Shown here in pieces: positions 1 through 6,608 of a stretch of DNA of 7,513 nucleotides (the first letter of the stretch is position 1; each line of letters starts with the position of its first letter). A program made the position numbers and the translations under genes. The stretch covers positions 1-7,513 of the forward strand of contig DASSKF010000177.1 in assembly GCA_035690725.1 (NCBI GenBank), written 5' to 3'. The DNA comes from DASSKF01 sp035690725. Lineage in GTDB: Bacteria; Actinomycetota; Actinomycetes; Actinomycetales; Dermatophilaceae. The notes under the pieces were generated by a model. The model saw only the letters and a program-made list of their open reading frames with translations. It was not told where the DNA came from and did not search any database.

Positions 1-174
1 CCCAGGTCGGAGAAGGCCACCATCGTGGCCGCGGTGCGCGAGCACGTCTGGCCGATGGTCGACTCGGGCCGGGTGAGGCCGGTCGTGCACGCCACCTTCC
101 CGCTCGACGAGGCGGCCGACGCCCACCGGGAGCTCGACGCGGACCACGTCGGCAAGATCCTGCTGACGACCTGA
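1..174 (+). CDS. C-terminal fragment of a quinone oxidoreductase / zinc-type alcohol dehydrogenase family protein
   Basis: Frame 1 is open from the window edge and gives 57 residues before TGA at 172-174; the 5' part of the gene lies outside the window. The fragment reads PRSEKATIVAAVREHVWPMV, then a stretch containing SGRVRPVV, FPLDEAADAHREL and HVGKILLTT. This pattern (VWPxxxSGxxRPVV, a short turn, FPLxEAAxAHRxL, GKILL) is the usual C-terminus of the medium-chain dehydrogenase/reductase superfamily, PIG3-like NAD(P)H quinone oxidoreductase branch. Such enzymes are cytoplasmic and use NADPH to reduce quinones or similar carbonyl compounds. The cofactor-binding Rossmann domain is not in the window, so substrate and cofactor cannot be judged. 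The gene converges on the minus-strand membrane gene with three bases between their stop codons, and no hairpin terminator is visible between them. Confidence 0.85.
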   Translation, partial: PRSEKATIVAAVREHVWPMVDSGRVRPVVHATFPLDEAADAHRELDADHVGKILLTT

Positions 175-177
175 GGA

Positions 178-1029
178 TCAGGGCAGCCAGAGGGAGATGC
201 CCTCGGTGAACGACGCGCGTGCGGTGAGCATGGGGAAGATCCGCGTCGCCCGGATCCGCTGCACGACGACGTCGGCCGCCTCGGGGTGCTCGCGGAGCAC
301 GCGGTAGAGGTCCTCGACCCGGATCCCGTCCTCCGGGAGCGGCCGGCCGGTCACCCGCCGGTGGGCGGCGAGCAGCGGGACGATGACGACGTGCTCGAGC
401 CGGTCGTCACCGGACGCGCCGGCGCGGTGCACGTCGACCAGCAGGTGCACCAAGCCGAGGGCCACCCCGAGGATGATGCCGGAGATGAACGCCGCCGGCC
501 GGCCGTGCAGCAGCCACCCGGCCAACAGGAACAGGCCGGTGCACGCGACGGCCACCGGTGGGAGCAGCGCCGGCCGCCGGGCGGGCTCGTGCGCCGGCAG
601 CCCGGGGACGAGGCGGTCGGCGACGGCGTCGACGACCCGCGAGCCCTGGGCCACCGCGACCCGGCCGTCCCGGGTCAGCAGCGCGGTCACCGCCTGGTTG
701 TTGGTGCGGAACCAGCGCCCGGCCACGAAGCAGAACAGCCGGGTGACCACGGCGGCGATGAGGATCTCCACGACCAGGTGCGGGCGGTCCTGCCCCTGCA
801 CGACGCCCGGGAGCATGACGACCGTCAGGACCGGGAAGGCGATGAGCAGCACCGCCACGCACCAGTGACTGGCCACGAGCAGCGGGCGGCGAGGGAGCCG
901 CCGGGCCAGCACGTGCGGGCTCGGTGCCTCGGGATCGCCCAGCGGGGAGCTGGTCCAGGCGCTCACCGCACCAGTGAAGCAGACGGCAGGGGCCTGCGGG
1001 CCGGAACGCGTGAACCGGGGGCTCGCCAC
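178..1029 (-). CDS. Conserved-looking membrane protein of unknown function, four predicted helices
   Basis: I do not recognise a family. The longest reading gives 283 residues from a GTG at 1029. The first 45 or so residues are rich in Pro, Ser and Arg and look unstructured. Hydrophobic segments lie at about 50-73, 85-107, 155-175 and 179-200, with the first pair and second pair each separated by short turns. The loop at 108-154 contains TNNQAVTALLTRDGRVAVAQGSR and the roughly 80-residue C-terminal tail is charged and probably cytoplasmic. The start is uncertain: there is no good Shine-Dalgarno before the GTG at 1029, an in-frame stop lies just upstream (1042-1044), and GTG codons at residues 22 and 40 are alternatives that keep all four helices. 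It is divergent from the padR operon, so its promoter could share the 1122-1157 operator. It could be a small transporter accessory or envelope protein, but nothing in the sequence decides this. The opposite-strand open frame here is proline- and arginine-rich and lacks hydrophobic structure, so the minus strand is preferred. Confidence 0.75.
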   Translation of the reverse strand: MASPRFTRSGPQAPAVCFTGAVSAWTSSPLGDPEAPSPHVLARRLPRRPLLVASHWCVAVLLIAFPVLTVVMLPGVVQGQDRPHLVVEILIAAVVTRLFCFVAGRWFRTNNQAVTALLTRDGRVAVAQGSRVVDAVADRLVPGLPAHEPARRPALLPPVAVACTGLFLLAGWLLHGRPAAFISGIILGVALGLVHLLVDVHRAGASGDDRLEHVVIVPLLAAHRRVTGRPLPEDGIRVEDLYRVLREHPEAADVVVQRIRATRIFPMLTARASFTEGISLWLP

Positions 1030-1106
1030 GGCGCAGCACAGTCAGCGGGCGACGAGGTGGGTCCCGAACATCTACGCGCCGCTGCTCGCCCGGTTCCGGT
1101 GGGACC

Positions 1107-1135
1107 TTGACGCACCGCCACATACTCGGTATACG
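1107..1135 (+). promoter_or_regulatory. Sigma-70-like promoter of the padR-ABC operon
   Basis: TTGACG at 1107-1112 and TATACG at 1130-1135 are separated by exactly 17 bp. Both are close to the housekeeping consensus and stand out in this GC-rich region. Transcription would start near 1142, leaving a leader of about 30 nt before the GTG at 1174. The -10 box overlaps the left arm of the inverted repeat at 1122-1157, so a bound repressor would block RNA polymerase. Confidence 0.65.
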
Positions 1136-1157
1136 TACTCCTCGGAATACCGAGTAT
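1122..1157. promoter_or_regulatory. Perfect inverted repeat, probable PadR operator
   Basis: ATACTCGGTAT at 1122-1132 and its exact reverse complement ATACCGAGTAT at 1147-1157 flank a 14-bp spacer. Each 11-bp arm is itself a small dyad (ATAC-TCG-GTAT). The AT-rich ends are conspicuous in the local GC-rich sequence. The element covers the -10 region and probable start point of the padR promoter, the classic position for autorepression. PadR proteins are dimeric winged-helix regulators that commonly bind such dyads in front of their own operons. It also lies upstream of the minus-strand membrane gene and might control that gene too. The identity of the binding protein is inferred from position. 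Confidence 0.7.
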
Positions 1158-1159
1158 TC

Positions 1160-1165
1160 AGGGGG
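1160..1165 (+). promoter_or_regulatory. Ribosome binding site that decides the padR start
   Basis: AGGGGG at 1160-1165 lies 8 nt before the GTG at 1174-1176, an ideal spacing. The upstream in-frame GTG at 1165 overlaps this purine tract and would have no Shine-Dalgarno of its own, so 1174 is the preferred start. Confidence 0.65.
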
Positions 1166-1173
1166 TGCGTCCC

Positions 1174-1833
1174 GTGTCGACCAACCAGCCGATCCGGCAC
1201 AGTCTGCTGGCCCTCCTCGCGGAGGAGCCGATGTACGGCGCGCGGCTGCGCACCGAGTTCGAGGCGCGCACCGGCGGGACCTGGCCGCTGAACGTCGGGC
1301 AGGTCTACACCACACTCGCCCGGCTGGAGCGGGACGGGATGGTGGAGGCGGCGGGTCAGGCCGACGCCTCCGGCGAGCAGGGCACCATCACCTACCGCCT
1401 CACCGAGCAGGGTCGCGCGGCCGTCGAGCGCTGGTGGGGCTCACCGGTCGGCCGGGACGCCACCCCCCGCAACGAGCTCGCGATCAAGCTGGCGCTGGCC
1501 GTCACCATGCCGGACGTCGACGTCGCCGCCGTCGTGCAGACCCAGCGCACGGCCACGATGCGCCACCTGCAGGAGCTGACCCGCCTGAAGTCGGCGAGCG
1601 CGAGCGCCGACACCCCCACCGACCTCGCCTGGCAGCTGGTCCTCGACAACCTCGTGTACACGGCCGAGGCCGAGGTGCGCTGGCTGGACCACGTCGAGTC
1701 GCGCCTCGCCCGCAGCGCGGCGCAGTCGCGCGCCGCACGAGGAGCCGGTATGCCGAGTGCCTCCGACCAGCCCGACGACCCCTCCTCCGCCCCACTGGGA
1801 CGCGGGCGGCAGGCAGCCGGGGACCGGTCGTGA
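1174..1833 (+). CDS. PadR-family transcriptional regulator, probable repressor of the downstream ABC transporter
   Basis: The 219-residue protein (GTG start) opens with IRHSLLALLAEEPMYGARL, the typical PadR N-terminus, followed by the DNA-binding helix region NVGQVYTTLARLERDGMV at about 40-57 and the wing GTITYRLTEQG at about 70-80. Residues 95-180 are mainly helical and match the position of the PadR C-terminal dimerisation domain. The last 30 residues are rich in Pro, Ser, Gly and Arg and look disordered. PadR proteins repress transcription and release DNA on binding a small toxic ligand; many actinobacterial examples sit directly before drug or peptide ABC exporters, as here. The gene overlaps the ATPase gene by 4 bp (GTGA at 1830-1833), so the two are probably translationally coupled. 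A promoter and perfect inverted repeat directly upstream suggest autoregulation. The ligand cannot be predicted from the sequence. Confidence 0.93.
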   Translation: MSTNQPIRHSLLALLAEEPMYGARLRTEFEARTGGTWPLNVGQVYTTLARLERDGMVEAAGQADASGEQGTITYRLTEQGRAAVERWWGSPVGRDATPRNELAIKLALAVTMPDVDVAAVVQTQRTATMRHLQELTRLKSASASADTPTDLAWQLVLDNLVYTAEAEVRWLDHVESRLARSAAQSRAARGAGMPSASDQPDDPSSAPLGRGRQAAGDRS

Positions 1834-2606
1834 GCCGCCGCGAGGCCGAGCCGCAGCCACCCCACGACTCCACCGGATCGCCGGAGCCGCTGGTGGTGCT
1901 GCGCCGGGTCGGCCGGGTCCACGGATCCGGCGCGACCGAGGTGCACGCGCTGACCGACGTGTCACTGCAGGTGCACTCCGGCGAGCTGGTGGCGGTGATG
2001 GGCCCGAGCGGCTCCGGCAAGTCGACCCTGCTCAACCTCGCCGGTGGGCTCGACCGGCCGACCAGCGGCAGCGTGCTGGTCGGGGGCGTCGACGTGGCCC
2101 GGCTGGGGCCGAGGCAGCTGGCCGAGCTGCGCCGCCGACAGGTCGGCTTCGTCTTCCAGGACCTCAACCTCATCCCGTCGCTCACGGCCGCCGAGAACGT
2201 CGCGCTGCCGCTCGAGCTCGACGGTGTCGGCGTCCGGGAGGCCCGCGGGTCGGCGCTCGAGTCGCTCGCCGGGGTCGGGCTGGCCGACCTCGCCGACCGC
2301 TTCCCCGGGACCATGTCCGGCGGCCAGCAGCAGCGGGTCGCCATCGCCCGCGCGCTGGTGGGCCCCCGCCGCATGGTGCTGGCCGACGAGCCGACCGGCG
2401 CGCTCGACTCGCAGACCGGCGAGGCGGTCCTGCGGGTGCTCCGGGAGCGCTGCAACGCCGGTGCCGCGGGGTTGCTCGTCACCCACGAGGCGCGGCACGC
2501 GGCGTGGGCCGACCGGGTGGTCTTCCTGCGCGACGGAGTGGTGGTCGACACGACCGGCACCCCGCCGACGGCCGAGTCGCTGCTCGACCCGGCCCAGGCC
2601 GGCTGA
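1830..2606 (+). CDS. ABC transporter ATP-binding protein, MacB/LolD/BceA type
   Basis: This is a 258-residue cytoplasmic ATPase that powers the adjacent FtsX-type permease. All nucleotide-binding motifs are intact: Walker A GPSGSGKST at 58-66, Q-loop Gln110 in GFVFQDLNLIPSLTAAENV, signature MSGGQQQR at 162-169, Walker B RMVLADE with catalytic Glu187, D-loop ALD at 191-193, and switch His219 in LLVTHE. FQDLNLIPSLTAAENVALPL and ADEPTGALDSQTG are typical of the macrolide-exporter/lipoprotein-release/bacitracin-resistance group of ABC ATPases. The first 20 residues precede the domain and look flexible. The GTG at 1830 was chosen because it gives a GTGA overlap with padR and has a GGGGA sequence 6 nt upstream; the frame is open further upstream, but that part has no protein-like character. 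The stop is one base away from the permease start. Confidence 0.95.
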   Translation: MSRREAEPQPPHDSTGSPEPLVVLRRVGRVHGSGATEVHALTDVSLQVHSGELVAVMGPSGSGKSTLLNLAGGLDRPTSGSVLVGGVDVARLGPRQLAELRRRQVGFVFQDLNLIPSLTAAENVALPLELDGVGVREARGSALESLAGVGLADLADRFPGTMSGGQQQRVAIARALVGPRRMVLADEPTGALDSQTGEAVLRVLRERCNAGAAGLLVTHEARHAAWADRVVFLRDGVVVDTTGTPPTAESLLDPAQAG

Positions 2607-2607
2607 C

Positions 2608-5430
2608 GTGGCGCTGCACGCCTGGCGGGCGAGCTGGCGCAGCGCCCTGCGGCTCGCCCGGCGCGACGTCGCGCGGCACCGCGGACGCGCCCTGCTGATC
2701 GTGCTGCTCGTCGGCTTCCCGGTCCTGCTCATCTCGGCCGGCGCCACGGCCGCCGCGACCGACGACGTCAACCGGGTCGAGGCGCTCCCCCGGCTGATGG
2801 GGCAGGCACAGGCCCGGGTGCCGCTCAACGACACCAGCGACAAGCAGCTCCAGCAGGACCAGTACCTCGACACCTCCGGCGAGCTCGACGGGACGGGTCC
2901 GCGCGGCGCTCCGGCCCTGCGCGCACTGGGCGTGCGGGCCGACGCCCCCTGGACCCCGGACCGGCTGCAGCGCCTGACCGGCGGCACCGTGCTGCGGACG
3001 CGGACCGCGATCGCCAGCGTGCGCACCGCCGACGGGAGCCGGATCGACGCCGAGCTGCTCGGTGTCGACGGCCGCCGGCGCGCGACGACCGGCATGGCGT
3101 CGCTGACGACGGGACGCTGGCCGGCCACCGACCGCGAGGTGCTCGTCACCCCGGCCGGACTCGAGGCCGGCCTCCCCGCCCACGGCACCGTCACGGTCGA
3201 GCCCGGCACGATCGAGCCCACGACTGCCGGGGGCAGCGGCACCACCGTGACGGTCGTCGGCACCGGCACCGGGTGGGCCAGCGACACCAGCCCAGCCGAC
3301 CTCGTGGCGCTGCCGGGTGCCCTCCCCACCTGGGGCCTGCACCCCGACCGGGACGCGCTGCTCGTCGACCGCGACCGGCCGGTCACCTGGACCGAGGTGA
3401 AGCAGCTCAACCGCCACGGCCTGCTCGTCCTCAGCCGCGACGTCGTCGAGCACCCCGGCCAGGCGGCGGCCGACGTCGCCCGCACCGGCTACGACACGAA
3501 CAGCAACGAGATGGCCGGCGTCATCGCCCTGCTCGTCCTCGGGGTCATCCTCGAGACGACGCTGCTCGCAGGCCCCGCCTTCGCCGTGAGCGCCGCCCGG
3601 CAACGCCGCGCGCTCGGCCTCATCGCCGCGAACGGCGCACGGACGGCGCAGATCCGCCGCTACGTCCTCGCGCAGGCAGTCCTGCTGGGCGGCCTCGCCG
3701 CCGTGGTCGGGGCCGTCCTCGGCGCCGGGGCGGGTCTGCTCGTGGACCGCGCCTGGCAGCACTCCCGGTGGGCGGCCAACGCGCCGGGACCGGTGGACCT
3801 ACCGGTCTGGCAGGTGCTGGGCATCGCGGCGGTGGCGTTCCTCGCCGCCCTCGTGGCGGCCTACCTCCCGGCGCGGGGCGCCACCCGGCTGGACCTGGTC
3901 GACGTGCTGCGCGAGCGGGGCGTAGCCCAGCGCCGGATCCACGCCGGTATGCCGCTCGCCGGGCTCGTCGTCAGCACGCTCGGTGGGGTGCTGCTCGCCG
4001 CGAACCTGGTGAACCACGGCAGCGAGTGGGGCATCGCGGTCGGCGGCATCGTGCTCTTCACCGGCGCCCTCATGCTCGTGCCCTGGCTGCTGTCCATGGT
4101 GGGCCGCCTCGGGGGAGGCCTACCCCTGCCGCTGCGGATCGCGACCCGGGACACCGGGCGGCAGCGCGGCCGCTCGGCGCCCGCCGTCGCCGCGATCATG
4201 GCCGCCGTCACGGTGCTGACCGCCCTCGCGATCGGCGGGTTCAGCGACGACGAGCAGTCCCGGCGCGACTACCGGCCCGAGGCGGTCATGGGCGAGGGGT
4301 TCGTCGCCGCCGCCGGTGCGGGCTGGGTGGCGGAGGTGACCGCGCAGGTGCGGGAGGCGGCTCCGCAGCTGCACACCCTCCCGCGGCGGCTGGTCGGGAC
4401 CTCCGAGCTGTTCGTCCCCGGCGCGGACCCACCGGCACGCTCCGGCGTGGCGGTCCGGGTGCGGCGTTACGGGTGCACCCGTACGCAGGCCTTGGCCTTC
4501 GACGGCCGGATCGCGTGCCAGGTGCTCGGGTCCAACCTCGGCACCGAGCGCTCGGAGATCCGCGTGCTCAGCGCCGACGAGGCTGCGCGGCGGCTGCAGC
4601 TCGACGCCGCGGAGGAGCAGGTGCTCGCCGAGGGCGGGATGCTGGTGACCAGCGGCAAGCAGGTCATCAGCGCGGGGCAGGTCACCGTGCTGCGGGGGCG
4701 GCAGCGTCTCGACGGCGAGGGATACCCGGCTGGACGGGTCCGGCAGGCCGACGCGTCGCGGCTGCACGCCCTTGCCCTGCCCGCCTTCCGGTTCGCCGAG
4801 GCCTTCCCCGGGTGGACGGTCGGGGCGGTCGTGACGCCCGCCACGGCACGGGCGCAGCACTGGCCGACCTGGGTGGACCGCGTGGAGCTGCGTGCCCCGG
4901 ACGGTGGCATCTCGACCGACGCCGAGGACGCGATCGAGCAGCAGCTCGGACAGGACGCGTACCTCTACGTCGAGCGCGGCTATCGGTCCGAGGCCTTCTA
5001 CGTCTTCCTGGGGATGTTCGTGCTCTTCGGACTGCTCGTGCTGGTGGCCACGCTCATCTCGACGGCGCTCGCGCAGGCGGAGGGACGGGCCGACCTGGCC
5101 ACGCTGGCCGCCGTGGGTGCCGGCAGCGGGCTGCGGCGAGCGGTGGCCTCGGCGCAGGCCTTCGTCGTCGGCCTGGTCGGAGCCGTGCTCGGCCTGGTCA
5201 TCGGGTTCGTGCCCGGCATCGCCGTGACCTGGCCGCTGACGGTGAACGAGCCGGGGCGCGGCTACGGCGTGGTCGTCGACGGCGTGCAGACCGTCCCGCC
5301 CACGGGTCCGATCATCGTCATCCCCTGGCTGTGGCTGACCGCCGTGGTCGTCGGCGTGCCGCTGTTGGCGGCCGCCCTGGCGGCCTCGGCCACCCGGAGG
5401 GCGCCCGAGGCGACCCGTCGCTCGGGGTGA
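2608..5430 (+). CDS. FtsX-like ABC transporter permease with two FtsX modules
   Basis: The 940-residue membrane protein (GTG start) has about ten hydrophobic segments: near 28-50, 302-328, 352-380, 401-421, 448-467, 475-498, 524-546, 797-822, 851-875 and 902-928. This gives two FtsX-type modules, each with a large extracytoplasmic domain (about 51-301 and 547-796). The first module ends in AAYLPARGATRLDLVDVLRERG, a common cytoplasmic link in this family. Both modules carry a loop with an ATPase-coupling look (ARQRRALGLIAANGARTAQIRR at about 328-350 and RADLATLAAVGAGSGLRR in the second). Type VII ABC permeases of this kind do not usually move substrate through the membrane; they work as mechanotransmitters in lipoprotein release, export of periplasmic substrates or antibiotic defence. 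The only two cysteines, 623 and 637, lie in the second extracytoplasmic domain. There is no clear Shine-Dalgarno, so translation is probably coupled to the ATPase gene, whose stop is one base upstream. The substrate is unknown; a PadR regulator favours an antimicrobial or toxic compound. Confidence 0.92.
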   Translation: MALHAWRASWRSALRLARRDVARHRGRALLIVLLVGFPVLLISAGATAAATDDVNRVEALPRLMGQAQARVPLNDTSDKQLQQDQYLDTSGELDGTGPRGAPALRALGVRADAPWTPDRLQRLTGGTVLRTRTAIASVRTADGSRIDAELLGVDGRRRATTGMASLTTGRWPATDREVLVTPAGLEAGLPAHGTVTVEPGTIEPTTAGGSGTTVTVVGTGTGWASDTSPADLVALPGALPTWGLHPDRDALLVDRDRPVTWTEVKQLNRHGLLVLSRDVVEHPGQAAADVARTGYDTNSNEMAGVIALLVLGVILETTLLAGPAFAVSAARQRRALGLIAANGARTAQIRRYVLAQAVLLGGLAAVVGAVLGAGAGLLVDRAWQHSRWAANAPGPVDLPVWQVLGIAAVAFLAALVAAYLPARGATRLDLVDVLRERGVAQRRIHAGMPLAGLVVSTLGGVLLAANLVNHGSEWGIAVGGIVLFTGALMLVPWLLSMVGRLGGGLPLPLRIATRDTGRQRGRSAPAVAAIMAAVTVLTALAIGGFSDDEQSRRDYRPEAVMGEGFVAAAGAGWVAEVTAQVREAAPQLHTLPRRLVGTSELFVPGADPPARSGVAVRVRRYGCTRTQALAFDGRIACQVLGSNLGTERSEIRVLSADEAARRLQLDAAEEQVLAEGGMLVTSGKQVISAGQVTVLRGRQRLDGEGYPAGRVRQADASRLHALALPAFRFAEAFPGWTVGAVVTPATARAQHWPTWVDRVELRAPDGGISTDAEDAIEQQLGQDAYLYVERGYRSEAFYVFLGMFVLFGLLVLVATLISTALAQAEGRADLATLAAVGAGSGLRRAVASAQAFVVGLVGAVLGLVIGFVPGIAVTWPLTVNEPGRGYGVVVDGVQTVPPTGPIIVIPWLWLTAVVVGVPLLAAALAASATRRAPEATRRSG

Positions 5431-5471
5431 GCGGCCCGGCCATACGACCACGCGCCTGACCGGCGCTGGCA

Positions 5472-5489
5472 GGGGGTGGGGCAGGGGGC
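5472..5489 (+). other. G-rich tract between the permease and desaturase genes
   Basis: Runs of five, four and five guanines (GGGGGTGGGGCAGGGGG) occur here, followed by GG at 5491-5492. This is a local purine-rich patch in the 216-bp region 5431-5646. Only three runs reach three or more G, so it is an incomplete quadruplex motif. No function is assigned. The rest of this intergenic region up to 5548 shows nothing else I can identify. Confidence 0.35.
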
Positions 5490-5549
5490 GGCACGTGTTG
5501 CGAAGCCGGTGCTGGCGGGCCACGGTGGAGGGAGGCGGTGGCGCACCGT

Positions 5550-5581
5550 ACCTACGACCCCGTAACCTACGAGGTCGTAGG
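5550..5581. promoter_or_regulatory. Compound dyad, probable operator of the desaturase gene
   Basis: CCTACGA-GG-TCGTAGG at 5566-5581 is a perfect 7-2-7 dyad of the size bound by TetR-family dimers. The left half occurs again as a direct repeat: ACCTACGA at 5550-5557 and at 5565-5572, 15 bp apart. As a result the outer arms CCTACGACC (5551-5559) and GGTCGTAGG (5573-5581) also form a perfect 9-bp inverted repeat, and a smaller dyad TACG-4-CGTA lies at 5553-5564. The element ends 65 bp before the desaturase start. In mycobacteria, DesA-type desaturase genes are controlled by the TetR-family, acyl-CoA-responsive regulator MadR; an equivalent regulator here is an inference from gene type and operator shape. 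I see no convincing -35/-10 pair, although TAACCT (5563-5568) inside the element could be a -10 box. Confidence 0.55.
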
Positions 5582-5633
5582 GAATGATCGGCGCCGGCCG
5601 CGAGCGGCACCGGCACGACCGCGACCCGGACCG

Positions 5634-5640
5634 AGAGGAG
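5634..5640 (+). promoter_or_regulatory. Ribosome binding site of the desaturase gene
   Basis: AGAGGAG lies 6 nt before the ATG at 5647. It supports this start over the in-frame ATG at 5584, which has no Shine-Dalgarno and would start within the promoter region, and over the GTG at 5644, which is too close. Confidence 0.75.
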
Positions 5641-5646
5641 CCAGTG

Positions 5647-6585
5647 ATGGGCGCCCAGACCTGGAGCCAGACCGACCTGCTGCGTGAACTGAACCAGGTC
5701 GTCGAGGGCGAGTTGAACCGCCACCTGAACATGGCGAAGGAGTGGTTCCCGCACGACTACGTGCCGTGGAGCGAGGGGCGCAACTTCGACGGCCGCATGG
5801 ACGGGGAGGCGTGGACCCCGGACGACGCGCCGGTCTCCGACGTCGCGCGCTCGGCACTCATCGTCAACCTGCTCACCGAGGACAACCTTCCCAGCTACCA
5901 CCACGAGATCGCGATCATCTTCGGCCGCGACGACGCCTGGGGCAGCTGGGTGCACCGCTGGACCGCCGAGGAGGGCCGGCACGGCATCGCGATGCGCGAC
6001 TACATGCTGGTCAAGCGGATGGTGGATCCGGTGGCCCTGGAACGGTTTCGGATGCAGCACATGTCCGAGGGGTTCGAGTCGGCGCACTCCGGCGAGCTGC
6101 TGGAGTCGCTGGCCTACGTGTCGTTCCAGGAGCTCGCGACCCGGGTGTCGCACCGGAACACCGGCAAGTTCACCGAGGACCCGATGTGCGAGAAGCTGCT
6201 CGCCCGCATCGCCACGGACGAGAACCTGCACATGGTGTTCTACCGCAACCTGATGAAGGCCGCGATGGAGATCGCCCCGGACCAGACGATGCAGGCGATC
6301 CTCGACGTCGCCAAGAAGTTCGAGATGCCCGGCACCGGAATCCCGGGCTTCCAGCGCAAGGCGGTCGAGATGGCGGTCGCCGGGATCTACGACCTGCGCC
6401 AGCACCGCGACAGCGTGCTCGACCCGGTGCTGCGGTTCTGGGAGGTGTTCGAGGTCGAGAACCTCTCGGCCGAGGGCGAGCAGGCGCGCACCGAGCTCGC
6501 CGCGTACATGGCGGACCTCGACAAGCAGGCGAGCCGGTTCGAGGACAAGCGCGACATGCTCAAGGCCCGCATGGCGAAGGCCTGA
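5647..6585 (+). CDS. Soluble di-iron acyl-[acyl-carrier-protein] desaturase, DesA1/DesA2-like
   Basis: The 312-residue protein belongs to the plant stearoyl-ACP desaturase/mycobacterial DesA family. These soluble enzymes use a di-iron centre, oxygen and electrons from a ferredoxin-type donor to place a cis double bond in an acyl chain carried on ACP. All six expected iron ligands are visible: Glu78 in TEDNLPSYH, Glu109 and His112 in EEGRH, Glu162 in SFQELAT, and Glu192 and His195 in DENLH. The motifs WVHRWTAEEGRHGIAMRDYM and ATDENLHMVFYRNLM are the family's two ExxH helices. There is no signal peptide or transmembrane segment, which separates it from membrane desaturases such as DesA3. Length is within the range of mycobacterial homologues and the protein looks complete. 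The double-bond position and acyl substrate cannot be read from the sequence. It appears to be monocistronic: a probable operator lies upstream, and a set of inverted repeats separates it from the next gene. Confidence 0.95.
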   Translation: MGAQTWSQTDLLRELNQVVEGELNRHLNMAKEWFPHDYVPWSEGRNFDGRMDGEAWTPDDAPVSDVARSALIVNLLTEDNLPSYHHEIAIIFGRDDAWGSWVHRWTAEEGRHGIAMRDYMLVKRMVDPVALERFRMQHMSEGFESAHSGELLESLAYVSFQELATRVSHRNTGKFTEDPMCEKLLARIATDENLHMVFYRNLMKAAMEIAPDQTMQAILDVAKKFEMPGTGIPGFQRKAVEMAVAGIYDLRQHRDSVLDPVLRFWEVFEVENLSAEGEQARTELAAYMADLDKQASRFEDKRDMLKARMAKA

Positions 6586-6608
6586 GCCCCGCTGCACCCC
6601 GCCCGCCG

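Noticed and set aside
286..1110. A plus-strand open frame opposite the membrane gene.
   Set aside because: Its translation is rich in Arg, Gly, His, Pro and Glu with no hydrophobic or domain structure, whereas the minus strand gives four clear membrane helices.
1107..1829. The ATPase reading frame is open upstream to 1107, suggesting a long N-terminal extension or fusion.
   Set aside because: This stretch is Arg/Gly/His-rich with no protein character and overlaps the clear PadR gene in another frame. The GTG at 1830 gives a standard GTGA overlap and a normal family length.
5472..5492. A G-quadruplex.
   Set aside because: Only three runs of three or more guanines are present, with a final GG, so a stable three-tetrad form is not supported.
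5551..5581. Terminator of the upstream permease operon.
   Set aside because: It lies 120 bp after the permease stop, lacks a U-tract, and its tightest dyad has a 2-base centre that cannot form a normal loop; operator use fits better.
5584..5646. An earlier ATG at 5584 extending the desaturase by 21 residues.
   Set aside because: No Shine-Dalgarno precedes it, the extra residues are Arg/His/Asp-rich and unlike the family, and AGAGGAG is ideally placed for ATG 5647.
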